Source of the DNA: Solea solea
Lineage: Eukaryota > Chordata > Actinopteri > Pleuronectiformes > Soleidae
NCBI RefSeq assembly: GCF_958295425.1
Contig: NC_081144.1
Coordinates: 25,886,327-25,950,326, forward strand
Direction: 5' to 3'
DNA: 64,000 nt
The notes under the pieces: generated by a model
The model's database searches: none
The model's input: the letters and a program-made list of their open reading frames with translations, nothing else
What the model was told of the DNA's origin: nothing
Translations under genes and position numbers: made by a program
In this document: positions 9,953-22,754 of the stretch, one piece after another
Layout: the number at the start of each line of letters is the position of its first letter
Position numbering within the stretch: position 1 is the first letter of the stretch

Positions 9953-11211
9953 ATTTTGTCTATGGAATTTGGTGTGAGAGAGTAGGTTTATGTCTCTTCT
10001 TTAAGAAAAGGCTGTGAAACAGTGACATATTTCAGACTTCAGTCAGTACTAACTATGTACCAGTACGCAAGATCGACGTGGGACAGACGCTGAACAGATG
10101 AGATGGCACGTAGATCCTTAAATAGGCACAAAAGGTACCGGTGCGGGAACAATGTGTAACGGGAGACTTTAACTGGAACAGGAAAACAGGAGTTAGCAGA
10201 TTCTCGGAAGCACACACGTGCAATAATCCACAAACGATCCAATAACAAGACGACAAACAAGACACACGTGAAACAGATCGGGTAATCTCGGAAGGGAAAA
10301 GTAAAAGAAGAAGCCGAGGGACGAAAACGACTGAGACAATGGAACATGACAGCAGGTAGGTGGTCATCCTCCTGGCCAGCACTGAGAAGAAGATTTTTCC
10401 TTCTACATTCAGCAGGGCGATGTTTCTGAAGTGGCTGATGTCTTTGGAGGTCACTGGGGATAAAGACCACTACAGCTCTTTGCCACTCAGATGGGATGAG
10501 TTGCTTTTTCCAGGCAGTTCTCATGAAGTACCATAGTAGCTCATGTACCTTGGGGCAGTTCTTGGAGAGCTTGTAGGGGATTCTATTTGGGCCTGGTGCT
10601 GATGCAGATCTTGCTTTCTCCACAATTTACCTGACTTCACTGAGCTTGGGGGGCATGATGTTGAAAACAGCAGTTGGAGGTGCAGGCTTAGACACGCACC
10701 CTTGTGTTCCTAATGGGACGTTCCTTACTTGTTCGCTGTACTGTTCCAGTTGCTCCCTGGTGGTTTCGAGCTTCCCACTCTTCTTCTCCTCCAGCAGCTG
10801 TCTGGCATGCTTAAAGGAGTCTTTGAAGAAGCTGGCTCGTTCTTTCTGCTTCCATTTGGAGCACTTGCGGATACGTTCAGCTCTGCGAAGCCTGGACAGT
10901 CTTTGCCTGACCTCCTCCCACAAGGCTTTCAGACCGTCTTTCTCTGCCAGTGTTGCTTTACTCCAGTTCTTCCGTAGTTGTCGGCGCCTTCGCACTAGAA
11001 GGTCAATCTCCTTTTCCCTCCATCCCTTCTTTCTTTGGGCGGTCCTCTGGTTGTAATGTCACTTAGCCAAATCTGTTCTTGCAGGCCTGGTATAGGAAGT
11101 CCCCAATCTGGTTGAGCTTGGATTCCACCCCTCCTTGCAAAGATCCTTCCAGTATTTTGACCAGGTCAGTGTCCAGTGTTCGCCACGCCTCTGTCTCGCT
11201 TGCCTTTGGCC
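9953..11211. repeat. 1.26-kb tandem duplication, copy 3
   Basis: This third unit ends at about 11211, where sequence passes without a break into more N-terminal LINE coding sequence (minus strand). Copy 3 is therefore the one still joined to the original flank. It has one small change near 11055 (ggttgtaatgtcac) that shifts the minus reading compared with copies 1 and 2. Confidence 0.92.
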
Positions 11212-11460
11212 ATTTGAGCTTGCCTCTTATGTTGGTTTCATGGTCCCTGCTTTTTCCTCTGTCCTGTGTGAGTTGGTGGCGACTGGTTCTTGGTACTCAC
11301 GTGGGACTTCTCTCTCCACCAGTGGGCCTTCTTTCTCTGTGACATCTTTGCCTTCTGCAACGTTGGGTCCATCAGCTCTGTGGTTTTCAAGCTGGCTTTC
11401 GGTCCCTCTTGTCTCACCTGCTGAGGCAAGGTTGCTGTTGGCCCTTCTGCTCACACTTTC
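10354..11460 (-). pseudogene. LINE RT fragment (copy 3) with extra N-terminal part
   Basis: The RT fragment is the same as in copies 1 and 2, but it extends upstream (plus coordinates 11220-11460) into MSRRANSNLASAGETRGTES and ENHRADGPNVAEGKDVTEKE. That is a low-complexity, charged N-terminal region such as precedes RT in many LINE ORFs. This marks copy 3 as the ancestral end of the triplication. Confidence 0.65.
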
Positions 11461-12465
11461 GCTTCCCCTGCTGGAAACAAATAGTGAACTATTCTATAAA
11501 ACCACTAACAGAATGACTGCCAAATAGTGAACTGTTATATAAAACCACCAAACGTTCATGTTTGTTGTTAATGACACAAATTGAATTCCATACACACTGA
11601 AGTAGCCACTAACACTTTTATTTCCCTAACTGATTCATCGCTGGTTCACTTGTTTTTAACTCATTTGTTATGTGGTCGATAAACTGTCGGAAAATGTTGA
11701 AAAATGTTGATCATTGTTTCCCAAACTTTGTCTGGTCCCCAGACCAGAAATATTCACGTTTAATGATTTCTTTGTTATATGGAGCAAAGCAATCACTTGC
11801 AAAAGTGATGTAATTATCAAGATAGTTAATCAAACAATTGTTTGGTTGATTATCACAAACATTCACAGCTGAAAGTTTCTCACTCTGCTTCAGCTGGGAC
11901 AGACAGACAGGTCTGATGATTGTGTGTGTGTGTGTGTGTGTGTGTTATTGTGTGGGCAGTGGGTGCTGCTGAGTCATGGAGGGCAGAGGTGAAAACATTG
12001 TGTGAGGGTGAATTATGACTAATAAAGTTAGTATTCACCAGCTGAGGGCAGTGCAGGGTCAGGCAGCTGTAGAAAATGACAGTCAGATGAAACTTCCTTA
12101 GTTCAGTTTATTCTGGATAGAACACAAAATATTATAAATAAACATAACATTAAAATGCAAGCTGAAAAAAGAGGTCACATGACATAGCTGGTTGACAACA
12201 CGCCGCTTTCAAACCATTCACTGCTCACTTTAAATCCATGGAGATCAATCAAAATATCTCAGAACCTGACAGAAGGAATTCGTCTGACCCTTATACTGCC
12301 CCCTGGTGCTTTCTCACATGTATGGCAACAGCTAGAATGGACATAAAAGTCATAAAAGTCCCTTCATGAAAATGATTGAAAATCACAATAAAAGTAAACA
12401 AAATAAACCAACCAAACGACTGGATCGGATTTTTCTAATTTAACATCTTCACTGTCATTGTGACG
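11461..12465. other. Non-coding stretch with GT microsatellite
   Basis: No gene is supported. A (GT)n run lies at about 11921-11945. Two short related blocks (aaatagtgaact and tataaaaccac) repeat at about 11480 and 11523. The rest looks unique. Confidence 0.5.
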
Positions 12466-12550
12466 GTTAAATGTCTTGTTGTATGGAGATTGGGGGGCTT
12501 TCTCCACTGCCCCCTACTGTCTGTCAGTGGAAAAGTAGTCTTTCAAGATC
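12466..12550. repeat. Dispersed ~80-bp repeat (copy A)
   Basis: The block around ctccactgccccctactgtc is repeated in opposite orientation at about 32490-32570 (same gttaaatgtc and tcaagatc ends). Its core (agggggcagtggaga) also occurs at about 17963-17985. A dispersed family is therefore present at least three times in the window. Confidence 0.6.
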
Positions 12551-12812
12551 CCTTCAGAGTTGGGTTACAGTTAGAGATCTTCAGGGTTAGACCCTTCAGA
12601 GTTGGGTTACGGTTAGAGATCTTCAGGGTTAGACCCTTCAGAGTTGAGTTAGGGTTAGAGATCTACAGGGTTAGACCCTTCAGAGTTGGGTTTGAGATCT
12701 TCAGGGTTATGCCCTTCAGAGTTGGGTTAGAATTAGAGATCTCCAGGGTTAGACCCTTCAGATTTGGGTTAGGGTTAGAGATCTACAGGGTTAGACCCTT
12801 CAGAGATCTCTT
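12551..12812. repeat. 42-bp minisatellite, ~6 copies
   Basis: The unit cccttcagagttgggtta plus gggttagagatct...cagggttaga repeats every 42 bp. Several units contain ggttagggttagag, a telomere-like motif. The 42-bp period keeps a frame open and gives a spurious repetitive protein (RVRPFRVGLxLEIF). Confidence 0.88.
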
Positions 12813-13059
12813 CTTCATTTCTGCATCAGTAACCTTGACCTCACGGTCTACTTCAAATAGACGTGAATGCGCACTTACCAGGATCAGTTACACCCGACTT
12901 GACTAAGCCACGCCTTCTGGTTTGATGTCCGTGTAACAGACAGAATAAATTTAGTATCGTAGATTAAGACTGGAGGAGCAGCAACCAGAGGCGTGGTCAA
13001 GCTGTCAACCCTGACAGAAAGATCACGCCTCTGTAAGAGCTGATAAGGCACATGATCAC

Positions 13060-13120
13060 CTAACCTCAGGTGACAGTTCTGAGGAAGGCAGAAGATACAC
13101 AGCCAAAGTGGTTAGACAAG
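13060..13120 (+). promoter_or_regulatory. Candidate 5' untranslated exon of the NLR gene
   Basis: A plausible splice donor, acaag|gtaaaa, lies at 13120/13121, about 620 bp upstream of the first coding exon. That coding exon itself begins right after a polypyrimidine tract and cag, so a 5' non-coding exon must exist. The upstream boundary and promoter were not identified. This is an inference only. Confidence 0.3.
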
Positions 13121-13689
13121 GTAAAACTTCCTGTTGTGTTTTTCTTTTGATGTAAAAAAAGTGTCTTGTCGCTGTTTTTGTCAGATTACGGAGATCTTTT
13201 ATGAATGTTTCTGCTCAATGTCTCTGAAAGCTTGATAAGATAAGATCATACTTTGACACTGTTTATCTACGATGAGTCCCTGAGGTTTTTTTACGGACTG
13301 TAAAGTACCGACACACTATTGTGAGTTCTACTCAGAAGGAATAAATCCTAGAGTTTTAAGAACTCCATGTTTTCTTAAAAAGCGAGTCTTAATCTATGAC
13401 ACTAAATTTATTCTAAATTTGTTACACACAAGTCAAACCAGTCAAACCAGTCAAACCAGGTGTCATTTATGCAGGTAAGGGTGCGTTCACTTATAATGAA
13501 ACACTTCATACATAAAAAATATGGTACAGTCGCTTTAAATAAGAACAGAGAAAAAGTGAATGTATAAGTAACACAATATAAATACTGAGCTTATCTGAGC
13601 AAAGTAACCGTTTTTACACTGTTCTGTAAACTGAGGTTGGATGCACCAGGATTTCATGTAAAAAAGCAGAAGTATAAATAAAACTTAAA

Positions 13690-13721
<32 letters not shown>

Positions 13722-13740
13722 GTCCCTCTCTCTGTCTCAG

Positions 13741-13874
13741 AAGATGAGTGGTCGTGTGGAGGAAGACAAGGACACAGCAGAGTCTCCAGGACCCAGCTGT
13801 CTCTCTGTGAAGTCTAACCAGTCCAAAGAGTTCCCTCTGAACTTCAGTAATGAACCTGGAGCATCAGACACAAA
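13741..13874 (+). CDS. NLRC3-like exon 1 (coding): N-terminal SPGPS repeat
   Basis: The exon starts after a CT-rich tract and cag. The ATG at 13744 opens [20 protein letters not shown], then [20 protein letters not shown], and ends with SDTK split over the donor (phase 2). SPGPSC...SVKSNQS is the short repeat typical of the N-terminus of fish NLRC3-like proteins. The repeat is encoded again, slightly diverged, in the next exon. Confidence 0.8.
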
Positions 13875-16800
13875 GTGAGAGAGCTTCTTCAGTCGTATCA
13901 GTGGCTGTGTTCCTGTTGTGTCTGATCGTCACAGAAACAGAAAAACATTTCTCACGTGATTTCTCTGTAGAATCAAGCAAAACAGTTCTAAGCTTATTTA
14001 TAAGACATTCAAATAAATGACTTAAATTAACCAACACAACAAGTACACAATGGATTTAGCAACCTTAAAATCCAAACTGACAATTCTGTACACAAAACCC
14101 TGACTTTAAAAAGAACACAAGTCCAGTGCAAACAAAACAAAATCAATTATTCATGAACAGTTCATTTCACAGGAAATTCATTTCAGTTCTCCACTTATGA
14201 ACCCACGACATCAGAACTAGAATCTTTCCTGAACAAAGTCATGAATCACATTCCTGTCACAGACAGGAGGTCCATCACTTTGATTCTTCTTCACTAAACA
14301 AACATGAAAGCATCATGTCCACTGGCTAACCTGGCTAACATTAGCATACCAGACCTAAACCTGCAGGTCAGGTCTACTCTGGAGGTCCCACTGACCACTG
14401 AAGCTGCTCTCTGATCAAAGTGTCTTCATCATCAGTGATGGATGTGATGTTTGTGTTTGCAGACGTCAGAACCAGAGACGGAGACCAGAGTCTCCAGGAC
14501 CCAGCAGTCTGTCTCTGAAGAGTGACTGGTCCAAAGATCCACCCCCAACCTTCAGTCATGAACCTGGAGCCTCAAAAACAAAGTAAGAGACACATTGTCC
14601 TGCAACACACACACACACACACACACACAGACGAGTGACGAGTCAGAGAGCTTTAGAACTTTACAACAGTCCATCAGAACCACTGTGAGAAAAAGATGTA
14701 AGGACATCAACCCAGAATGTCTCACAAGTTTGTCTTGTGTCTCCAGTCGTCACTGAGCTCAACGTTTGCTTCAGTTATTGAAGGTCAACAAACAAACTGT
14801 TGAGGGACGAGGGTTTTCATGTCCGTCTCAGCCACACACATGTCCACCTGTCCCCTACATGTGAGTGATAAAGAAATGTCTTCACAGAGACATGTCCACC
14901 TGTCCCCGACATGTCTGTGATAAAGAAATGTCTTCACAGACACATGTCCACCTGTCCCCGACATGTGAGTGATAAAGAAATGTCTTCACAGAGACCAGTT
15001 TGCTGTTTCTGTGGACGAGCAGACGTCCCGCTGTCCTTTGTGTCAGGACGTCCTGAAGGATCCAGTCTCCACCAGCTGTGGTCACTGGTTGTGCAGACGC
15101 TGCATCTCCTCATACTGGGACCAGTCTGGTTCACCAGGGGACTCCTGCTGTCCCCAGTGTGGACAGAGACCCAGACCAGGACCAGGACCACAGACACAGA
15201 GTAAGACAGAACATGCTGATGTCCTCACTCCTGAAAAAAGGACATGTTCTCTTCTGTCAAACAGCATTAATATTTAAGATGATGATAAATAAATTTGACT
15301 GAAGATTCTTCATCACTTTCACTTTCATAAGGAGAAACCAACAAACCTTTAAAATGAAAGAACAAGAGAAAAATGTTTCAAAGTTAAATCTGTTCCTCAT
15401 GTTAATGAAAGTGATAATGAAGATGATTCAGTTGAATCCTCTGCTGCCCCCTACAGGTTCAACAGAAGATTGTTTACACTCATCTTCCAGCTTTTCTATT
15501 ATTGTTGTTGTTTTCTACACTTTCCTTCACAATCATCACAGTTATTCTAGAATGATTCCGTCTTTCAGAATACAACAATATCACATAAATACAACAATAT
15601 CACATAAAGACAACAATATCACATAAAGACAACAGTATCACATAAATACAACAATATCACATACAGACAACAGTATCACATAAATACAACAATATCACAT
15701 AAAGACAACAATATCACATAAATACAACAGTATCACATAAATACAACAATATCACATAAAGACAACAATATCACGTGACATTGTCAGGTTTTTTTTTAAT
15801 TAAAACACTTTTTTAGTTTTTCTGTGGCTGATGAAAATAATCCTCAGCTGCTCAGATTCTTTTTCTCTTGTCTTTCAGCAGATGTTGGTCTGCAGAAGGT
15901 TCTAGACGAACATAAGATCAGTCTAAGGAGCAGATTTAAACATGTGACTGAAGGAACTGAAGGAACAGGAAGTAGAACCCTCCTGAACAGGATCTTCACT
16001 GAGCTCTACATCACAGAGGGACAGAGTGAAGAGGTCAATACTCAACATGAGGTGATGCAGCTGGAGACGACCTCCAAGAAGAAGATGGTACATGACACTC
16101 CCATCAAGTGCTGTGACATCTTTAAAGCCTTCCCTGACCAGCAGGGGCGCATCAGAGTCGTCCTGACCAACGGCGTCGCTGGTGTTGGAAAAACCTTCTC
16201 GGTGCAGAAGTTCACTCTGGACTGGGCCGAGGGTTTGGAAAACCAGGATGTGAATCTGCTGATTGTGCTCTCGTTCAGGGAGCTGAACCTGATCAGAGAT
16301 CAGCAGCACAGTCTTCTCACGCTGCTCCATGTTTTCTATCCAACATTAGAGAAGGTCAGAGCAGAGAAGCTTGCTGTCTCTAAACCTTTGTTTGTCTTTG
16401 ACGGCCTGGATGAAAGCAGACTCTCACTGGACTTCAGCAGCAGGACGCTGGTTTCTGACATCACACACAGGTCATCAGTCAACATGCTGCTGACCAACCT
16501 CATCCAGGGGAATCTGCTTCCCTCGGCTCTCATCTGGATAACTTCTCGACCTGCAGCGGCCAATCAGATCCCTCCTACATGTGTTGACAGGGTAACAGAA
16601 GTTCGAGGCTTCACTGACGACCAGAAGGACGAGTACTTCAGGAAGAGATCTAGAACTGAAGATCTGTCTAGCAGAATCATCTCACACATCAAGATGTCCA
16701 GGAGCCTCCACATCATGTGTCAAATCCCAGTCTTCTGCTGGATCAGTGCTACAGTTTTGGATTACATGTTGACCACAGAGCAGAGAGGAGAGCTGCCCAA

Positions 16801-18239
16801 GACCCTGACTGACCTGTACTCACACTTCCTGCTGGTTCAGACCAAGAGGAAGCAGAACAAGTACAATAAAGGACGTGAGACGAGTCCACAGGAGCTGATG
16901 GAGGCCGACAGGGACCTTCTTCTGAAGCTGGGGAGGCTGGCCTTTGAACATTTGCAGAAAGGAGACATCATGTTCTACCAAGAAGACCTGGACCGGTGTG
17001 GTCTTGATGTGACAGAGGCCTCGGTGTACTCAGGAGTTTGTACAGAGATCTTCAGAAGAGAGAGTGTGATCTTCCAGAAATCAGTCTACTGCTTTGTTCA
17101 TCTGAGCGTTCAGGAGTTTCTGGCTGCAGTCTACATGTTCCACTGTTTCACCAACAGGAAGAAAAAGTTCCTGAATACCATCCTGAGAAAACCTTTTTTT
17201 AACAACCTCTCCTCATTTTTTGGAACTGTTGCTATAAGTGACGTATCTCTGGATGTGTTCCTGAAAGGAGCCATGAAGAAATCCCTTCAAAGTGAAAATG
17301 GTCACCTGGACCTGTTTGTTCGCTTCCTTCATGGACTCTGTCTGGAGTCCAACCACAGACTGTTAGGAGGTCTGCTGGGTCAGAATCAGAACAGTCCAGA
17401 AATCATCCAGAGAGTCATTGAGAACCTGAAGGAGATGAACACAGACAACATCTCACCTGACAGAAGCATCAACATCTTCCACTGTCTGACAGAGATGAAC
17501 GACCAATCAGTGCATCAGGAGATCCAAGAGTTCATGAAGTCAGAGAACAGAGAACAGAAACTCTCTGAGATCCACTGCTCTGCTCTGGCCTACATGCTGC
17601 AGATGTCTGAGGAGGTTCTGGATGAGTTTGACCTGGACAAGTACAGAACATCAGACCAGGGGAAACAGAGACTGATTCCAGCTGTGAGGAACTGCAGGAC
17701 GGCTCAGTGAGTTCAGACATGATCAATGACATCATCAGTCAGTGAGGATTCATGGTTTGGTTTATCAAATAGACACAGAAGTCAGTTCTTCTCAGTTTTT
17801 TCTGGAGATGTTTTAAATGATGAGAGTGAAGATTTGTCAGCTTGTTGTGATTCTTGTTTTGAACTGAATGAAAACACCAAATCACAACATTCTCTCAAGT
17901 CTCTGTTCATGATAAGACAGAAAGAGAAGAGAAACCAACAGTTCACACAATGAGCAAACACTAGGGGGCAGTGGAGAGAAAATCTGTGACAGAACCAGAC
18001 TCAAACATGTGCAGCATCTGCCTTGACCGGTTGTGGTGAAAGGACAAAATGGAGGACAGAATAGAGGAGGGGGAGAGAAAGTGAACGAGGGAGGTGAGGT
18101 AGAGACAGAAGAGAGAGACCAGGAGCAGAAATATAACAGTTGTGTCAGCTTCTAAGTTTAGGTGCAATGTTATTGATGTTCTATTATTGAGACATAAACA
18201 TTATACTAATATCAACTTTAATTATAGTAACATATTATT

Positions 18240-18283
<44 letters not shown>

Positions 18284-21200
18284 CGCTTTCAAGCAGCATC
18301 TCTATCTAAAGTCTCATGTTTTATTCTTTATTCAGGTTGTGTGGCTGCAGTTTGACAGAGATCAGCTGTTCTTCTCTGGTCTCAGCTCTGAAGTCCAACC
18401 CCTCCCACCTGAGAAAACTGGACCTGAGTGAGAACGAGCTGCAGGATTCAGGAGTGAAGCTGCTGTGTTCTGGACTGGAGAGTTCACATTGTAGACTGAA
18501 GACTCTGAAGTGAGTTCACTGACTCTCTGTTCCTTTTGTAAATCTCAGATGTTTAATCCACAACTGAAACTCATTCATGTTGTCACATCAGTTGAATCAG
18601 TGATGGTTGTTCCATGTTTCCACTTTTTCTTCCCTCAGATGTAGAATTACGATCTTTTCACAGCTGACGTGTTTTTTGTTTTCTAAAGTGTTTCAGTCGC
18701 TGTAGTTTTCATGTCAGTTGCAACTTTGACCTTTTCTGACTGAACTTGATGTTTTTCACTTTCTCCTCTGACACGTTCACATGTAGCCAATCAGAATGAG
18801 TGTTGTTGATGATGTCACAGCTGTGACTGTTTACAAACAAACAGGAGCTTCCTCTCATCTTCAAATCAGGGGGGTATTCCATCAAGCAGGGGGGTATTCT
18901 ATCAAGCAGGGGGGTATTCCATCAAGCAGATCAAGCATTAAAGAACACTATCACCAAAATAAAATATAATAAAAAATAAGACACAAATAAATACAAAATT
19001 AAACTAATTAGCAAAAATATAATAAAAGGAAATTGAGGCATTGAAAATAAAAGATTGAATGTGTACACCAAACCACAATTAGATGATTGATTTGCTGTCA
19101 CCTGCATTCACTTACTGTAATAGGGGTCCTCGTCTCCATTGAATTGCTTGATTTGCTGAATGATTCTAGATAAATAATAACTTTTTTACAATCAATAGAT
19201 CTGTCATATGATTATTTTCTATAAAATGATAACCAACATTGCATTTCTTCATGTAATAATCTACCATCAATTGTATGATAAATGTGATGAGTCATGTAAA
19301 ATACTTTGATTAAATGTAGCCTATTATTATCAAAAATGTAGGCAAGGCTACTTTATATATATAAGATGAAAATACAACAATTCAACATATAGCATCTGGG
19401 ACAAAATACAGAAGTAGCAGAAATACAGCATGTAACAATGACAGGCTTAAATGAAAATGATATCAATTCTATACAATTGGCCATGCAGGAAATAAATGAA
19501 AGCTATCCCATCGATTTGCATAACATTCAGTTGATAAATGTGATGAATATCACTTTCTAACATTACTACTAGGGCTGCCAAATGATAAAATATGGAGAAT
19601 TTCACATAAATTGCAGTGAAACAATAATGCTATTTTAATTATGTTCATATGAATGTTACTTATTAGGGCTGTCTTTTTGTTCTTTGGGGATTTTCCTTTT
19701 AATTTTGGGGACTTGGTTGCAATAATAGGTCTATATAATTGATTAGTTTAAAACAAAAACCATCAATAAATCAATTAGTAGATTATTGTCTACATATTTT
19801 TTGTCCCTTTGATGGAGGATTTATATATGATATGATGATTATTTTATCATTCCATGACAGTTGTGTGTCTCTGTTTCTGTCTATTGGACATTCTTTTATC
19901 ATAGATGGTGCTAAGCTTCACTTTTAGCCTGCTGGCAGGTTAACTATAAGAAACCCAGAGTTTCTACCTGTCTCCTCCCACACGAAGAAAGCAGTTAGAC
20001 AATGATTGCCCATTCATTAGAAATCCAATCGACATCGAAGCCGTATTGATTAGAAATGCATTACGTCGTGAGAGAATCTTCCGACCCAGATTAGAAGTTT
20101 TGATTAAAAATAAAAGACAAATTCACATGTGATTTGGTTCTTCTTTATTTTCTTAAAGTACAAAAGCAACAGTCAGGATTTGTAATATAGTTCCAACTAT
20201 TAACATATTTCACATATTCACCTGTTTCACCATGACAATGCACCCACCTCAACTGGCGTTCAAGTAATAGAATTTCCAAGTCTGTTTTTCTGATTTGCCA
20301 GTCCAGGTACACCATTTCTTTCTCGGTTTTTTGAATGGTTTTCATTAGGTGCACCCTGTACAACTCTTTTACCGGCAACTCGGAAACATATGGACGACAT
20401 TTAATTCCTGCAGTTCTACATACAGATTTAACATGGTATTGACCGAAAATCTCACTGTGTCAAGCTGTGCTCTAGAAGTTGATGGACCCTCCTCTTGGTG
20501 ATGCCCAGCCATGTTCTGTTGAAGGACAAGAATGTGCTTGTTTGTTGGTTTGTTGCATCACTTGCATCTGATGTAGGCACTTGTGTCCTGGGGGGTGACA
20601 GGCTCAGATGAGCTTCCCCCGGGGATGCCTTCAGACACAGGGCGACCCCTGTTTTGGCTGAGAGCCAGCTCCTCAGCCTCTGTCAGAGGTGGTGGAGGTG
20701 GCCCTCCACCCGTTTTTCGGGCCTCTGCCTTCTTTCTGTTGGCTGAGCAGAACTCAATGTTTGCAATCTGAATTAATATTTACGTTACGTTTAATAGCCT
20801 AAGTCAATTAAAAATTAAAAAAAAAAATCAAAGTGTTCTTACGGTTAAATGTTACGTCAATGGAATAGTACATTCAAACTTACGCGTTGACTCGGGCAGC
20901 AATTTTCTACCATGTGGCTCTCTCTCCTTCGCTGCTGCAGCTGTGTTGCATTTGCGGCGAAATATCTGCTCATATTCTCTGTAGGCCAGCAAAAGGATCT
21001 CCAACTCCTTCGCACTGAAATAAGTTGATCTTTTTTTTTCTCGGTTGTCATGACTCGTGGTATCGGGGCTCCATTGATGATGGCTTTTTATAGTGGTTGT
21101 GCATGCGCGTACCTCGAGGTTAACATACTCAGAGTTGATTGAACTAACTCTGATCAGCTGTTCTGGAACCTTCTGGATAAGTTACCATGGTTACTTGGCT

Positions 21201-22718
21201 GGCATTCACATTAGCCACCTTGGTGGAACAGGGTTGAGGCTCAGATTGATGGAACGGAAACCTGAGCCACAGTTATGGCTTAGCCATGGTTGAGGCTTAG
21301 CCAGAGTCATAGTTTCCATGGTTACTGAGTTGGGGCTAATCTCAGCCTCTTTGATGGAACCAAACTCTCACTCATATTAGCCAGACTTGGCCAATTAAAC
21401 TTGGCTTTGACTTTAGCCTGCTTGATGGAAAACCCCCCAGCCCTGAATCCGTCACACAGTTCATAAGGCTGGATCCTCCAAGTGTAGATTCATGGTCCAG
21501 ATGTTGTCAACATGTGTCACAGCACCGTGACGTGGGCGTGTCCCAACTGTCACATGACTCGTCATGAAGGATTCATCTGGTGTATCTTTGGCGGACGACC
21601 GTGTCCCAGAATTCTTTGCAGCAATAAAGGTGGTGGTAATGCACCTTTGTGCTGGTTTACTAAACACAGATGAATCAAAGAATCAAATCAAGTCTAAAAT
21701 GTATAATTGTAAAGATGTTGAGAAGAAGTGTGATTCAGGACTTTGAAGTGTAGAGGGCAGTATTGAACCTCTCAGTGTACAGCCTGTTTCTGCTTCTTAT
21801 CATTGATTCATTTCATTACTGTGTTGAAATTCACCTGTGACTTCTTTGTCATTTTGCTGCTGTTTCTTTGCGTCAAACGTCTTTATTCTTCACGTTCACG
21901 TTCACTTGAACTGAACCTTCACACACTTGTGTGTCTCACAGTCACATGACTCATGCTTTCTAAATACACTGTAGAAAATGTTCAAATACATTTTCATTCT
22001 CACAGCTGATATTTGACTCACACATTAAAATTCACCTGCTGAACAAAACACTTTCATTCTTTATTCAGGTTGAGGGGCTGCAGTTTGACAGAGATCAGCT
22101 GTTCTTCTCTGGTCTCAGCTCTGAAGTCCAGCCCCTCACACCTGAGAAAACTGGACCTGAGTGAGAACAAGCTGCAGGATTCTGGAGTGAAGCTGCTGTG
22201 TTCTGGACTGGAGAGTCCACATTGTAGACTGGAGACTCTGTGGTGAGTTCACTGACTGAAGCTGCTGTTGTTTTTTTAAACTTTCATTTCATTTACATTA
22301 AACTGATTTTATTCACTGATGAATAAAATAAACTCCTTTAACACACACGCGCACACACACACACACACATACACGCACGCACACACACACACACACACAC
22401 ACATACACACACAGTTGTCTAAAGTCTCATGTTTTATTCTTTATTCAGGTTGAGGGGCTGCAGTTTGACAGAGATCAGCTGTTCTTCTCTGGCCTCAGCT
22501 CTGAAGTCCAACCCCTCACACCTGAGAGACCTGGACCTGAGTCTGAACAAGCTGCAGGATTCAGGAGTGAAGCTGCTGTGTTCTGGACTGGAGAGTCCAC
22601 ATTGTAGACTGGAGACTCTGTGGTGAGTTCACTGACTGAAGCTGCTGTTGTTTTTTTAAACTTTCATTTCATTTACATTAAACTCAGTTTATTCACTGAT
22701 GAATAAAATAAACTCCTT

Positions 22719-22754
<36 letters not shown>

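Noticed and set aside
12551..12812. Interstitial telomere
   Set aside because: Only short ggttaggg words inside a 42-bp unit, not a TTAGGG array.
12460..12906. 148-codon frame with RVRPFRVGL repeats
   Set aside because: It comes from the 42-bp minisatellite and has no domain.
17961..18167. Minus-strand 68-codon frame inside the NLR intron
   Set aside because: No domain; the region holds a dispersed repeat core and intronic sequence.
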